From the NCBI GenBank assembly GCA_002307725.1, contig DBUB01000014.1:43599-102893 (forward strand): DNA of 59,295 nt. Direction: 5' to 3'. Numbering within the stretch: position 1 is the first letter of the stretch; each line of letters starts with the position of its first letter. The stretch is from Alphaproteobacteria bacterium UBA1301 (lineage in GTDB: Bacteria > Pseudomonadota > Alphaproteobacteria > Micropepsales > Micropepsaceae). Shown here one piece after another: positions 1 to 9,151 of the stretch. Below the pieces are notes generated by a model. That model saw nothing but the letters and a program-made list of their open reading frames with translations, made no database searches and had not been told where the DNA came from. A program made the translations under genes and the position numbers.

Positions 1-2808
1 CTGCATGATGGCCCGCCCTACGCCAATGGCGAGATCCACTCTGGCACCGGTCTCAACAAGATCCTCAAGGATTTCGTCATCCGCTCGCAGACAATGATGG
101 GCAAGGACGCGCCCTACGTTCCGGGCTGGGACTGCCACGGCCTGCCGATCGAATGGAAGATCGAGGAAAAATATCGCGCTGCGGGCAAGTCGAAGGATTC
201 GGTTCCGATCGACCAGCTCCGTAAGGACTGCCGCGAGTTTGCGCTGAAGTGGATTGACGTGCAGCGTGGCCAGTTCAAGCGCATGGGTGTGATGGCCGAG
301 TGGGCTCACCCCTACACCACGATGGATTTCCGCGCCGAGGCAGTGATCGCCGCCGAGCTGCACAAATTCGTCGCCAACGGACTTCTCTATCGCGGTTTCC
401 GTCCAGTGATGTGGTCGCCGGTGGAAAAGACCGCACTGGCCGAAGCCGAAATCGAATACCACGAGAAAACCTCACCGACGATCTATGTGAAGTTCCCGGT
501 GGTGAAGCACGCTGCCGAAGATGCGGTGGGTGATGCGTTTGTTGTGATCTGGACGACCACGCCGTGGACGATCCCGGGCAACCGCGCCATCTGTTATTCG
601 CCGACCATGGATTACTCCGTCTATGAAGTGACGGAAGCGGTCGAGGGTGCGCTCGCCCAAGTTGGCGAAAAACTGCTGCTCGCAGATTTGCTGGCTGATC
701 AGACCGCGAGCCACGCCAAAATCAAACTGAACCGCGTCGGTCCGGTGAAGAAGCCCGGCGCAATCGTGGCCGCCCATCCGTTCCGCGGGCTGGCCGATTA
801 TTACGATTTCGATGTTCCGCTGCTCTCTGGTGATCACGTCACCGCCGATACCGGCACCGGTTTCGTTCATACCGCGCCGGGTCACGGCGAAGATGACTTT
901 GAGATCGTGCTGGAAAAGCTGGGTAAGGATTATCCCGCCAAGCATCCCGATGCCTTTGCGGTTATCACCGCCGATGGCGCCTTTGCGCCGAATGTTCCGA
1001 TCTTTGCCGGCAAATACATTCTTTCGCGCGATGGCAAGAAAGAGGGCGATGCTAACGGTGCGGTCATCAAACAATTGATCGAGTCCGGCAAGTTGCTCGC
1101 CAAAGGCACGCTGCGTCACCAATACCCGCATTCGTGGCGGTCGAAGGCGCCGGTGATCTTCCGCGCTACGCCGCAGTGGTTCGCGGCGATGGACAAGCCG
1201 TTCGCCGGCTCGAACAACCGAACGCTGCGCCAGATCGCAATGCAGGCGATTCGCGACACGAAGTGGTATCCGAAGGCTAGCGAGAACCGCATCGGCTCGA
1301 TGGTGGAAGGCCGCCCGGACTGGGTGCTGTCGCGCCAGCGCGCCTGGGGTGTGCCGCTTGCGATCTTCGTCGAGAAGAAATCGGGCGAAATCCTCAAGGA
1401 TCCGGACGTCAACGCGCGCATCATCGCGGCGTTCAAAGCCGAGGGCGCGGATGCCTGGTTCCAGGCGGGAGCCGCCGAGCGGTTCCTGGGACGTCACAAT
1501 CCTGCCGGGTATGAGCAGGTGCGCGATATCCTGGATGTCTGGTTCGATTCCGGCTGCACCTACGTCTTTACAGTAGAACAGCCGATTGAGCCGTCGTGGC
1601 CGCAGAAAGATCACGCCGATCTCTATCTCGAGGGCTCCGACCAGCATCGCGGCTGGTTCCAGTCCTCGCTGCTGCAAAGCTGCGCCACGCGCGGCCGCGC
1701 GCCGTATGATCAGGTGCTGACTGCGGGCTTTGTGCTCGACCGCGAGGGCGACAAGATGTCGAAGTCTGTCGGCAATGTGATCCTGCCGCAGACCATCGCC
1801 GACAAGAACGGCGCCGACATCTTCCGCCTTTGGGTGGCGTCGTCCGACTTCACGCAAGATCTGCGTATGGGCAACGACGTTATCCAAGCAAATGCTGATG
1901 CCTATCGTCGTTTGCGCAACACCATCCGCTTCATGCTGGCCAACCTCGCGGGCTTTTCGGAAGAAGAACGCATTGCGCCATCAGAAATGCCGGAGCTGGA
2001 GCGTTACATCCTCGCCAAGCTTGCCGAACTCGATGCGTTGGTGAAGAAGGGCTATGCGGAATACGACTTCAACCGCGTCTTCAACACGGTCTTCAGTTTC
2101 TGCACCAACGAGCTGTCGGCGCTCTACTTCGACATCCGCAAGGATGCGCTTTATTGCGACCGGGCCGACAGCGTCCGCCGCCGCGCTGCGCGCACGGTTA
2201 CGGAGGAACTCTTCCGCCGCGTCGTCACCTGGCTGGCACCGATCCTATGCTTCACCATGGAGGAAGCCTGGACGCTGCGTTACCAAGGCGACAGCGTCCA
2301 CCTGCAACTTTTCCCGGAAACGCCCGCCGGCTGGGCCAATCCGGCGCTGATCGAGAAGTGGAACCGGATTCGCACCTTGCGCCGTGTCGTCACCGGCGCT
2401 TTGGAAGTAGCCCGCCGCGACAAGGTGATCGGTGCCAGCCTGGAGGCGGCACCGACTCTGTATCTCTCCAACGATAGCGATTTCGCATTAGTCGAGGGGC
2501 TGGATCTGCCTGAAATTTGCATTACCTCTGGGTTGTCGGTTCAGAAGGGTCTCCCCCCCACCGCGGACATAAAATTTGGCGACGCAGATGAATCCGACCT
2601 TGCCAAGCTGGCGCAGGTCGACTTTCCTGCGGGCAAGCAGCTCATTTGGGCTGGCGGTGTGTTTACCCTCGCCGATGTTGATGGTGCTGCTGTGGTTTTC
2701 GCCAAGGCCCAGGGCGACAAATGCGCGCGCTGCTGGATGATTCTACCGGAAGTAGGGAAAGTGCCGGATCATCCCGATCTATGCCATCGTTGCAGCGATG
2801 CGGTGTAA
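1..2808 (+). CDS. ileS: Isoleucyl-tRNA synthetase, 5'-truncated by window edge
   Basis: This class I aminoacyl-tRNA synthetase charges tRNA-Ile in the cytoplasm. The reading frame is open from base 1, so the N-terminus lies outside the window. The first visible residues (LHDGPPYANGEIHSG) are the HIGH-type nucleotide-binding signature of IleS. The KMSKS loop is at visible residues 585-589 (DKMSKSVGN), and the editing domain lies between the two. The C-terminus carries a zinc ribbon with two Cys pairs (CARCW and CHRC), as in bacterial-type IleS. About 935 residues are visible, so only a few dozen are missing. The gene ends 9 bp before lspA, the classical ileS-lspA arrangement, and the two are probably co-transcribed. 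Confidence 0.97.
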   Translation: MHDGPPYANGEIHSGTGLNKILKDFVIRSQTMMGKDAPYVPGWDCHGLPIEWKIEEKYRAAGKSKDSVPIDQLRKDCREFALKWIDVQRGQFKRMGVMAEWAHPYTTMDFRAEAVIAAELHKFVANGLLYRGFRPVMWSPVEKTALAEAEIEYHEKTSPTIYVKFPVVKHAAEDAVGDAFVVIWTTTPWTIPGNRAICYSPTMDYSVYEVTEAVEGALAQVGEKLLLADLLADQTASHAKIKLNRVGPVKKPGAIVAAHPFRGLADYYDFDVPLLSGDHVTADTGTGFVHTAPGHGEDDFEIVLEKLGKDYPAKHPDAFAVITADGAFAPNVPIFAGKYILSRDGKKEGDANGAVIKQLIESGKLLAKGTLRHQYPHSWRSKAPVIFRATPQWFAAMDKPFAGSNNRTLRQIAMQAIRDTKWYPKASENRIGSMVEGRPDWVLSRQRAWGVPLAIFVEKKSGEILKDPDVNARIIAAFKAEGADAWFQAGAAERFLGRHNPAGYEQVRDILDVWFDSGCTYVFTVEQPIEPSWPQKDHADLYLEGSDQHRGWFQSSLLQSCATRGRAPYDQVLTAGFVLDREGDKMSKSVGNVILPQTIADKNGADIFRLWVASSDFTQDLRMGNDVIQANADAYRRLRNTIRFMLANLAGFSEEERIAPSEMPELERYILAKLAELDALVKKGYAEYDFNRVFNTVFSFCTNELSALYFDIRKDALYCDRADSVRRRAARTVTEELFRRVVTWLAPILCFTMEEAWTLRYQGDSVHLQLFPETPAGWANPALIEKWNRIRTLRRVVTGALEVARRDKVIGASLEAAPTLYLSNDSDFALVEGLDLPEICITSGLSVQKGLPPTADIKFGDADESDLAKLAQVDFPAGKQLIWAGGVFTLADVDGAAVVFAKAQGDKCARCWMILPEVGKVPDHPDLCHRCSDAV

Positions 2809-2817
2809 GGGGGCCGA

Positions 2818-3330
2818 ATGAACAAGCGCGATGCTGGGCTGCTGGTTGCTGGAGTGACCTTTGCACTCGACCAGGTCTCGAAGATGGCGCTTTTGTATGG
2901 TGCCGGGTTCATTCATATGCCGCCAGGAGCGGGGATTTCGGTATTGCCGTTTTTTAATCTGGTGATGCTCTGGAATCCCGGCATCAGTCTTGGTTTGTTT
3001 CCGGCTTCCAGCGTGGAAGGTACCGTGTTCCTGGCGACGTTCCAGATGATTGCGGTGGGTGTTTTGGGCTGGTGGTTGTGGTCCGCGCATAAGGCGCCAG
3101 TGGCGATCGGCCTCGGCATGGTGATCGGCGGGGCGCTCGGCAACCTGATCGATCGTTTGGTTTACGGCAAAGTGGCGGATTTCATCCAACTTCATGCATT
3201 TGGTTACAGTTTTTACGTCTTCAACGTCGCAGATGCCGCAATTACCTTTGGCGTGGTTGCTCTATTGTATGATGCCTTGATGAAGCCCGAGGTGGCCCCC
3301 CGCCAGCCGGACCACGGACAGGAGGAGTAG
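2818..3330 (+). CDS. lspA: Lipoprotein signal peptidase (signal peptidase II)
   Basis: This inner-membrane aspartic peptidase removes the signal peptide from diacylglyceryl-modified prolipoproteins. At 170 residues it has the usual family length and four hydrophobic segments. Both catalytic aspartates sit in their conserved contexts: D112 in GNLIDRLVYGKVADFI and D139 in FNVADAAI. The ATG follows a purine-rich stretch (aaggggg) 9 bp after ileS. The next gene starts immediately after the stop and is itself a lipoprotein, hence a likely substrate. Confidence 0.97.
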   Translation: MNKRDAGLLVAGVTFALDQVSKMALLYGAGFIHMPPGAGISVLPFFNLVMLWNPGISLGLFPASSVEGTVFLATFQMIAVGVLGWWLWSAHKAPVAIGLGMVIGGALGNLIDRLVYGKVADFIQLHAFGYSFYVFNVADAAITFGVVALLYDALMKPEVAPRQPDHGQEE

Positions 3331-3333
3331 GTG

Positions 3334-3915
3334 ATGAAAAACGGTTCGCTGCGCGCGGCCCTGCTGATTGCGGTGACTGCGGTTGCATTGTCGGGCTGCG
3401 ATACGCTCCGCAGTGCCGCTGGCATGGACAAGAGTGCACCTGACGAATTCGCGGTGACCACCAAGGCGCCGCTGGTGATTCCGCCGGATTACAATCTGCA
3501 GCCGCCGCGCCCTGGTGCGGTGCCGACCAATCAGGTTGATCCGACGGATTCTGCCGAGAATGCGCTGTTCGGCAACGACCCGGCGACCATCGCCGCCCAG
3601 TTGCCCAGCACCTACAGCGAGACCGAGAAGATGCTCCTGGCCAATGCCAAGGTGCAGAACATCGATCCGCGAATTCGCCAGAATCTGGCGTCCGACTACA
3701 AGAACATGCTCGGGGCCGACGACGGCTTCACCAACGACATCTTGTTCTGGCAGAAGCCGAAACCCGACACCGGCCAGCCGCTCGATGCCGATAAGGAAGC
3801 CAAGAAAATCGACGGGCAGCGCGCTGGTCAGGCGCCGATGCCCGGTGCTGGCAATCCGCCGCCTCCGCCGCCGGAGAAATCGGGCTGGTTTGACGGCTGG
3901 TTCGACTGGTTCTGA
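3334..3915 (+). CDS. DUF3035 / BamF-type outer-membrane lipoprotein
   Basis: A predicted lipoprotein of about 193 residues. The N-terminus is a short basic-hydrophobic signal ending in a lipobox (ALSGC). The mature part contains the conserved DUF3035 core: VIPPDYNLQPPRPG, an SxxEN segment and a C-terminal tail rich in proline and tryptophan. Proteins of this family in Alphaproteobacteria have been associated with the BAM outer-membrane assembly complex (BamF in Caulobacter). That role is inferred from the family. A GTG at 3331 is in frame, but the ATG at 3334 has better spacing to the GGAGGAG that overlaps the end of lspA. The gene is likely co-transcribed with ileS-lspA. Confidence 0.85.
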   Translation: MKNGSLRAALLIAVTAVALSGCDTLRSAAGMDKSAPDEFAVTTKAPLVIPPDYNLQPPRPGAVPTNQVDPTDSAENALFGNDPATIAAQLPSTYSETEKMLLANAKVQNIDPRIRQNLASDYKNMLGADDGFTNDILFWQKPKPDTGQPLDADKEAKKIDGQRAGQAPMPGAGNPPPPPPEKSGWFDGWFDWF

Positions 3916-4020
3916 GTCTTTGACGTGAGATGTGTGGCCGTAAATCACCGTTCTGTGGAGCGGCGTTTTGCGCTACCACAACGGGACGTCCTTCCGGGAA
4001 CGATTCTGATGCGGTGCGCC

Positions 4021-5376
4021 ATGTCTGACAGGAGGAGCGTTTGGGCGGCGTTTCTCGCCCTGGCGCTTCTGTGCCTGCCCGCGGTGGCGCAAGGCCACAA
4101 TGTCAAACCCGTGCTGTCGGGCAAGACCTTCCAGTTTGTGTTGCAGAACGGCCTGCAGGTCGTGGTGGTGCCTGATCACCGCGCTCCGGTCGTGACCCAG
4201 ATGGTGGTCTACAAGGTCGGCGCGGTTGACGATCCGCCTGGCATTTCGGGGTTGGCGCACTTTTTCGAGCATATGATGTTCCGCGGCACCAAGGCGGTGC
4301 CGGGCGGCGGCTATTCGCAATCCATTGCCCGTAGCGGCGGCGATGATAACGCTTTCACCACCCACGACTACACCGTCTTCCACGAGCAGATCGCCAAGGA
4401 CAAGCTGAGGCTGGCGGCGCGTCTCGAAGCCGACCGCATGGCCGGTCTCGATCTCTCCGAAGGTGCGGTGATGAGCGAGCGCGATGTGGTGAGCGAGGAA
4501 CGGCGGATGCGCATCGACAACGATCCGCAGGCACTGGTGCTGGAGCAAGCCGAGGCCGCGCTTTATCTCTCCCATCCTTACGGCCGCCCGGTAATCGGCT
4601 GGCCCGACGAGATTCGCCGTATCGGCCGGGTGGAAGCCGAGAATTTCTATCGCCGCCATTACGCCCCCAACAACGCCATCCTGATCGTGGCGGGCGACGT
4701 TACGCCGGAGGAAGTGCGTCAGATCGCCGAAGCCGAATACGGTCCGTTGCCGGCGCGCGAACTGGGGGCGCGGGTCGATTACGCCCAACCGCGGCGGATG
4801 GGTGAAAGCCGCATTGTGGTAAACCGCAAGGACGCCAAAGTGCCGTTGTTCCTTCGCCTCTATCGCGTCGAAAGCTATGCCGAAGGCGCACCGGGCGAGG
4901 CCGAAGCACTGGAAGTTCTCGCGCGGCTCCTCGGCGGCGATACGACCTCGGTACTTTATCATCGCTTGGTCGTGGAACGGCGTTTGGCGACCGATGTCTC
5001 CGCCAGCTACGACGGTTACGCCCGTGATTCCGGCCAGTTCAGCATCAGGGCCACGCCGCGGCCTGGCGTGTCGCTTGAGGCCATCGAACGCGCTGTCGAC
5101 GAGGTGATCAGCACTTACGCCCATCATCAGCCCTCCAAAGTTGAGCTGGCGCGGGCCAAGGCGCAGCTCGTTGCCGGCGCGGCGTTCATGCGCGACAGCC
5201 AGTTCGAGATGGCGTCGGCCTACGCCCGCGCGCTCGCAGTCGGTCTCACCGGTTTTGACGTGCAGCAATGGCCAGCGCGCATCCAGTCCGTCAAACCCAA
5301 GGCGCTGCAGGACGCCGCCGCGACCAGCCTCAACCGCAACGAAGCGGTGACGGCTTACCTCCTGCCACGGCCATGA
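4021..5376 (+). CDS. M16 family zinc peptidase, catalytic subunit
   Basis: An insulinase/mitochondrial-processing-peptidase-like protease. With the ATG at 4021 there is a clear Sec signal peptide (AAFLALALLCLPAVAQG), so it should be periplasmic. The inverted zinc motif HxxEH is intact (H80-F-F-E83-H84), followed by the downstream glutamate segment expected in M16. It is about 451 residues long. In-frame ATGs at 3925 and 4009 would only add unlike sequence before the signal peptide. Its stop codon overlaps the start of a second M16 gene (ATGA), which implies translational coupling and a heterodimer, as in bacterial PqqL/YmxG-like pairs. Confidence 0.92.
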   Translation: MSDRRSVWAAFLALALLCLPAVAQGHNVKPVLSGKTFQFVLQNGLQVVVVPDHRAPVVTQMVVYKVGAVDDPPGISGLAHFFEHMMFRGTKAVPGGGYSQSIARSGGDDNAFTTHDYTVFHEQIAKDKLRLAARLEADRMAGLDLSEGAVMSERDVVSEERRMRIDNDPQALVLEQAEAALYLSHPYGRPVIGWPDEIRRIGRVEAENFYRRHYAPNNAILIVAGDVTPEEVRQIAEAEYGPLPARELGARVDYAQPRRMGESRIVVNRKDAKVPLFLRLYRVESYAEGAPGEAEALEVLARLLGGDTTSVLYHRLVVERRLATDVSASYDGYARDSGQFSIRATPRPGVSLEAIERAVDEVISTYAHHQPSKVELARAKAQLVAGAAFMRDSQFEMASAYARALAVGLTGFDVQQWPARIQSVKPKALQDAAATSLNRNEAVTAYLLPRP

Positions 5377-6695
5377 TCAGGCACTTCGCCGCTTTCGTTT
5401 TCGCGCTGCTGGTGTTGCAGCCGGCGTTCGGCGCCAAGGTGGTCCCGGTGTCGGTTGTCCCCGGCGTGGTGTTGTGGCATAGCGAAGACCACACCATTCC
5501 GGTCGTCGCCCTCAGTGCCTCATTCCCTGCCGGTTCCGCTTACGATCCACCTGGCAAGACCGGCATGGCCGCGTTCGCCGGCTATCTTCTGAACGAAGGG
5601 GCTGGTCCGCTGAACGCGGAAAGCTTTCAGGCGGACCTGGCGCTGCACGGCATCAAGCTCGAGGTGTTGCCGGCGCGCGATACCATGACAGTCAGGTTCA
5701 TCACGCTGTCGTCGAATGCCAAAGAGGCATTCCGCTTGTTGGGTCTTGCTCTCAACAAGCCGCGATTTGATTTCGACGCCGTGACACGGGTGCGGTTGCA
5801 AATGATGCAAGCGCTCGATCAGGGCCGCGAAGACCCCGCCACCGTCGCCGAGCGCGGCTTCCATAGCCTCTATTTCGGCCCTTATACCTATGGCCGCCCG
5901 GTCGATGGCGAGACCCGTGCCCTGGCCTCGATTTCCGCGCCTGAGCTGCGCGCCTTCGCCAAGACGCATTGGGTCCGGAACGGTCTGCGCATTGCGGTGG
6001 CAGGTGACATCACCGCTGCCGCGCTGACGCCGCTGATCCAGTCCGCCTTCGGCACCTTGCCAGCGGCCGCGCCACAAGCACCTGCCGCCCCTGTGCGTCC
6101 CGGCGCGCCGGGCTTGCACATTTTGGCGATGGATGTGCCGCAGCCCGCGGTTGTGTTCGGAGAAGCAGGACCGGTGCGCAGCGACCGCGATTACATTGCG
6201 GCGATGATCGCCAATTACATTCTCGGCGGCGCCGGATCGGGCTCGCGCCTGACCCGCGAATTGCGCGAGAACCGCGGGCTCACCTATGACGTCGTCACCG
6301 ATCTGGTGCCGTATCGTCGCGCCGGGCTCATGCTCGGAACCGTGCAAACGCGGCGGAGCGCCGTGCGCCAGGCCATTACGGTGGTGCGCGAGACCATGCG
6401 CAAGTTCGCCGCTGACGGCCCTAGCCCGCAGGAACTTGCCGATGCCAAGCAGTACCTCAACGGCTCGTTCCCGCTGTCGTTCACGTCGAACGCCGACATC
6501 GCCGCTCAGCTTAACGTGTTCCAGGATCTCGGCCTGCCGCTCGATTACCTCGACCGCCGCGCCGGGTTGATCGCTGCCGTCAGCCTCGCCGATGTGCGCC
6601 GCGCCGCCAAACGCCTGTTCGATCCCGACAAACTGACCATCGTCGTGGCCGGGTCTTTGCCCACCGGCAACACCGAACCGGCGGATTCGCCGTAA
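5373..6695 (+). CDS. M16 family peptidase-like subunit lacking the HxxEH motif
   Basis: Partner of the preceding M16 peptidase, about 440 residues with an N-terminal Sec signal (FAAFVFALLVLQPAFGA). Where the zinc motif should be, the sequence reads AAFAGYLLNEGA, so the metal-binding histidines are absent. The C-terminal half keeps the R/Y region (SRLTRELRENRGLTYDV) found in substrate-binding M16 subunits. The expected role is a non-catalytic half of a heterodimeric periplasmic protease. The ATG at 5373 overlaps the upstream stop by four bases. The frame is open back to 5268, but that part lies inside the neighbouring gene and lacks a signal peptide. Confidence 0.9.
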   Translation: MIRHFAAFVFALLVLQPAFGAKVVPVSVVPGVVLWHSEDHTIPVVALSASFPAGSAYDPPGKTGMAAFAGYLLNEGAGPLNAESFQADLALHGIKLEVLPARDTMTVRFITLSSNAKEAFRLLGLALNKPRFDFDAVTRVRLQMMQALDQGREDPATVAERGFHSLYFGPYTYGRPVDGETRALASISAPELRAFAKTHWVRNGLRIAVAGDITAAALTPLIQSAFGTLPAAAPQAPAAPVRPGAPGLHILAMDVPQPAVVFGEAGPVRSDRDYIAAMIANYILGGAGSGSRLTRELRENRGLTYDVVTDLVPYRRAGLMLGTVQTRRSAVRQAITVVRETMRKFAADGPSPQELADAKQYLNGSFPLSFTSNADIAAQLNVFQDLGLPLDYLDRRAGLIAAVSLADVRRAAKRLFDPDKLTIVVAGSLPTGNTEPADSP

Positions 6696-6722
6696 CCCAA
6701 CCGAATCCGTTACACTCCTTTT

Positions 6723-8519
6723 ATGAAAATACGCCGTCTCACCGAAGGCACCGTCAACCGCATCGCCGCAGGCGAGGTGGTCGAGCGTCCGGCCAGCGCC
6801 GTCAAGGAACTGATCGAGAATGCGCTCGACGCCGTGGCGCATCGTATCGTGGTGTCGGCTTCCAATGGCGGCGCCGATTTTATTCTGGTGGAAGACGACG
6901 GCGAGGGCATGGCCCCCGATGATCTGTTGCTCGCCGTCGAACGTCACGCCACCTCGAAACTACCGGCCGACGATCTATCCCACATCGTCACCATGGGCTT
7001 CCGCGGCGAGGCACTGCCTTCCATCGGCGCGGTGGCACGCCTCGCCATCACCAGCCGCACCAAAAACAGCGAAGCGCATGAGGTTCGGGTCGATGCCGGA
7101 CGCACCTCTGGCCCGATGCCCGCCGGTTTTCTGGCGCAAGGGCAGTCCGGTACGCGGGTGGAAGTGCGCGAGTTGTTCTATGCCACGCCCGCCCGACTCA
7201 AGTTTATGAAGTCGGCGCGCTCGGAAGACCTTGCCATGCTCGACGTGGTCAAGCGCCTCGCCATGGCGCGGCCCGAAGTGGCGTTCATGCTGACGCTGGA
7301 CGGCAAACAGGTGCTCGAATTACCCGCCGAAAGTGGTCCGGCCTCAAGTAGCGAAGCGGTAGGCCAACTAAAAAGGCTTTCTCGCATCATGGGGCGCGAA
7401 TTCGGTGTCAATGCGGTGCCGGTCGAAGCCGGGCGCGAGGGCCTGCATCTGTTCGGCTATGCCGGCGTGCCGACCTACAACCGCGCCAATGCGCAAATGC
7501 AATTCCTGTTCGTCAACAACCGCCCGGTGCGCGACAAGCTTCTCATTGGCGCGGTGCGCGGCGCTTATGCCGATTTTCTGGCGCGCGACCGCCATCCCGC
7601 TTTGGCGCTGTTCCTCGCCTGCGATCCGGCCTTCGTCGATGTCAACGTTCACCCCGCCAAAACCGAAGTGCGGTTCCGCGATGCCGGATTGGTCCGTGGG
7701 CTGATCGTCTCCGCCTTGAAAAACGCAATTCATGAAGCCGGTCATCAGGCGTCCACCACGGTTGCTTCCGATGCGTTGGCTGCAATGGCGTCCCACACCG
7801 GCTACTCGGTGCAGCCGTCGCTGCCGGTTGATAGTTATCACGTCCCCGCTGCCGCTTATGAGGCGAGCCGAACTTTCCAATCGCCCTTCACGCCCGCCGC
7901 CCGGGTCGAGACGCCGCCACCCGCCGAAACCGTATCCGACGCGCCCTTAGGCGCGGCCCGCGCCCAATTGCATGAGACCTACATCGTGGCGCAAACCGCT
8001 GACGGCATCGTCATCGTCGATCAGCATGCCGCCCACGAACGCCTCACCTACGAGCGCATGAAAAAGCAGATGGAGGAGGGCGGCATCGCCCGTCAGCCGC
8101 TGCTCGTGCCCGAGGTGGTCGATCTCGATCCGGCGGAAGTGGCACGCGTGACCGGCCGTGCTGCCGAGCTGGCCGAATTCGGCCTCGTCATCGAACCGTT
8201 CGGGCTTGATGCCGTGCTGGTGCGCGAAACCCCCGCCATGCTTGGCCAGATGGACGTGAAGGGCTTGCTCCGTGATCTCGCCGACGACATCGCCGAATCC
8301 GGCGCCGCGCTGTCGCTCAAGGAGCGTCTCGAAACCGTTGCCGCCACGCTCGCCTGTCACACCAGCGTGCGCGCCGGGCGCCGCCTCAATGCCGACGAGA
8401 TGAATGCGCTGTTGCGCGAAATGGAACGCACCCCCCACAGCGGCCAATGCAACCACGGCCGCCCGACCTACGTCGAACTGAAACTGGCGGATATCGAAAA
8501 GCTATTCGGACGGCGCTAA
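6723..8519 (+). CDS. mutL: DNA mismatch repair protein MutL with endonuclease motif
   Basis: A GHKL ATPase that links MutS mismatch recognition to strand incision. The N-terminal ATPase motifs are present (ELIENALDA, DDGEGM, GFRGEALPSIG), followed by the transducer domain (VDVNVHPAKTEVRF). The C-terminal dimerisation domain contains the metal-dependent endonuclease signature DQHA(X)2E(X)4E starting at D433, plus a CNHGRPT zinc-site motif. This is the self-nicking type found in bacteria without MutH. At 598 residues it is of normal length. It follows the M16 pair by 27 bp and overlaps the end of rsmD, which runs on the other strand. Confidence 0.96.
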   Translation: MKIRRLTEGTVNRIAAGEVVERPASAVKELIENALDAVAHRIVVSASNGGADFILVEDDGEGMAPDDLLLAVERHATSKLPADDLSHIVTMGFRGEALPSIGAVARLAITSRTKNSEAHEVRVDAGRTSGPMPAGFLAQGQSGTRVEVRELFYATPARLKFMKSARSEDLAMLDVVKRLAMARPEVAFMLTLDGKQVLELPAESGPASSSEAVGQLKRLSRIMGREFGVNAVPVEAGREGLHLFGYAGVPTYNRANAQMQFLFVNNRPVRDKLLIGAVRGAYADFLARDRHPALALFLACDPAFVDVNVHPAKTEVRFRDAGLVRGLIVSALKNAIHEAGHQASTTVASDALAAMASHTGYSVQPSLPVDSYHVPAAAYEASRTFQSPFTPAARVETPPPAETVSDAPLGAARAQLHETYIVAQTADGIVIVDQHAAHERLTYERMKKQMEEGGIARQPLLVPEVVDLDPAEVARVTGRAAELAEFGLVIEPFGLDAVLVRETPAMLGQMDVKGLLRDLADDIAESGAALSLKERLETVAATLACHTSVRAGRRLNADEMNALLREMERTPHSGQCNHGRPTYVELKLADIEKLFGRR

Positions 8520-9073
8520 CCCTTCAAGAACGTCACCCGTGTTTCGCCATAGGTGCGCTCGTCGACGCGTGTGTACCCGTCACCCACCACTCTTTCGTCC
8601 TCTGCCGTTTCGGCCACCACCACGGCGCCCTCTGCCAGCCAGCCGCCGCGCAGCAAACTTGCCAGCGCCGGTTCGATCAGGGCTTTGTGATAGGGCGGGT
8701 CGAGGATCACCAGCTCGAACGGTCCACCTGCGACCGCCGCCATGTCGCCAAGTGAGGTGGCATCGCGCCGCCAGATTTTGCTGACCCCAGTCAGGTTCAA
8801 CATCTCCACGTTTTCGCGGATGAGGGCACGGCTTTCGGCGGCATCGTCGACGAACAGGCAGAAGGCGGCGCCGCGGCTGAGCGCCTCAATCCCCATGGCG
8901 CCGGTTCCGGCGAACAAATCGGTCACCCGCGCCCCTTCCAACGCCACGGCAAAATCGGCGTGCATCAGGATGTTGAATACGGCTTGCCGCACCTTGTCGG
9001 CGGTTGGCCGCACCCGATAGTCGGACGGTGTCGCCAAGGTTCGCCCACCGTAAAGTCCTGCCGTGATGCGCAT
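8516..9073 (-). CDS. rsmD: 16S rRNA (guanine(966)-N(2))-methyltransferase
   Basis: A SAM-dependent methyltransferase that modifies G966 of 16S rRNA. The protein starts MRITAGLYGGR, matching the conserved RsmD N-terminus (RIIAGxxxGR). It continues with RPTADKVRQAVFNIL, the SAM-binding loop DLFAGTGAMGIEAL and the catalytic DPPY motif. It is about 185 residues long. The frame stays open upstream to 9160, but the 29 extra residues resemble nothing in the family, so the ATG at 9073 is chosen. It overlaps mutL tail-to-tail by four bases. Confidence 0.94.
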   Translation of the reverse strand: MRITAGLYGGRTLATPSDYRVRPTADKVRQAVFNILMHADFAVALEGARVTDLFAGTGAMGIEALSRGAAFCLFVDDAAESRALIRENVEMLNLTGVSKIWRRDATSLGDMAAVAGGPFELVILDPPYHKALIEPALASLLRGGWLAEGAVVVAETAEDERVVGDGYTRVDERTYGETRVTFLKG

Positions 9074-9151
9074 ATTTAATTCTCCGCTGCCGCCGCTATA
9101 GCGATCTAAGCCTGTTGGCGTAAAGGGGTCTGGCACGGTAGGCTTACCCCC

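Noticed and set aside
472..1887. 471-residue open frame on the minus strand
   Set aside because: It lies wholly opposite ileS; composition is Arg/His/Asp-rich, as expected for the antisense of GC-rich coding DNA, with no family motif.
3973..5268. 431-residue minus-strand open frame
   Set aside because: Antisense shadow of the M16 peptidase gene, His/Arg-rich, no motif or start signal.
5520..6947. 475-residue minus-strand open frame
   Set aside because: Antisense to the second M16 gene and the start of mutL, both well supported by conserved motifs.
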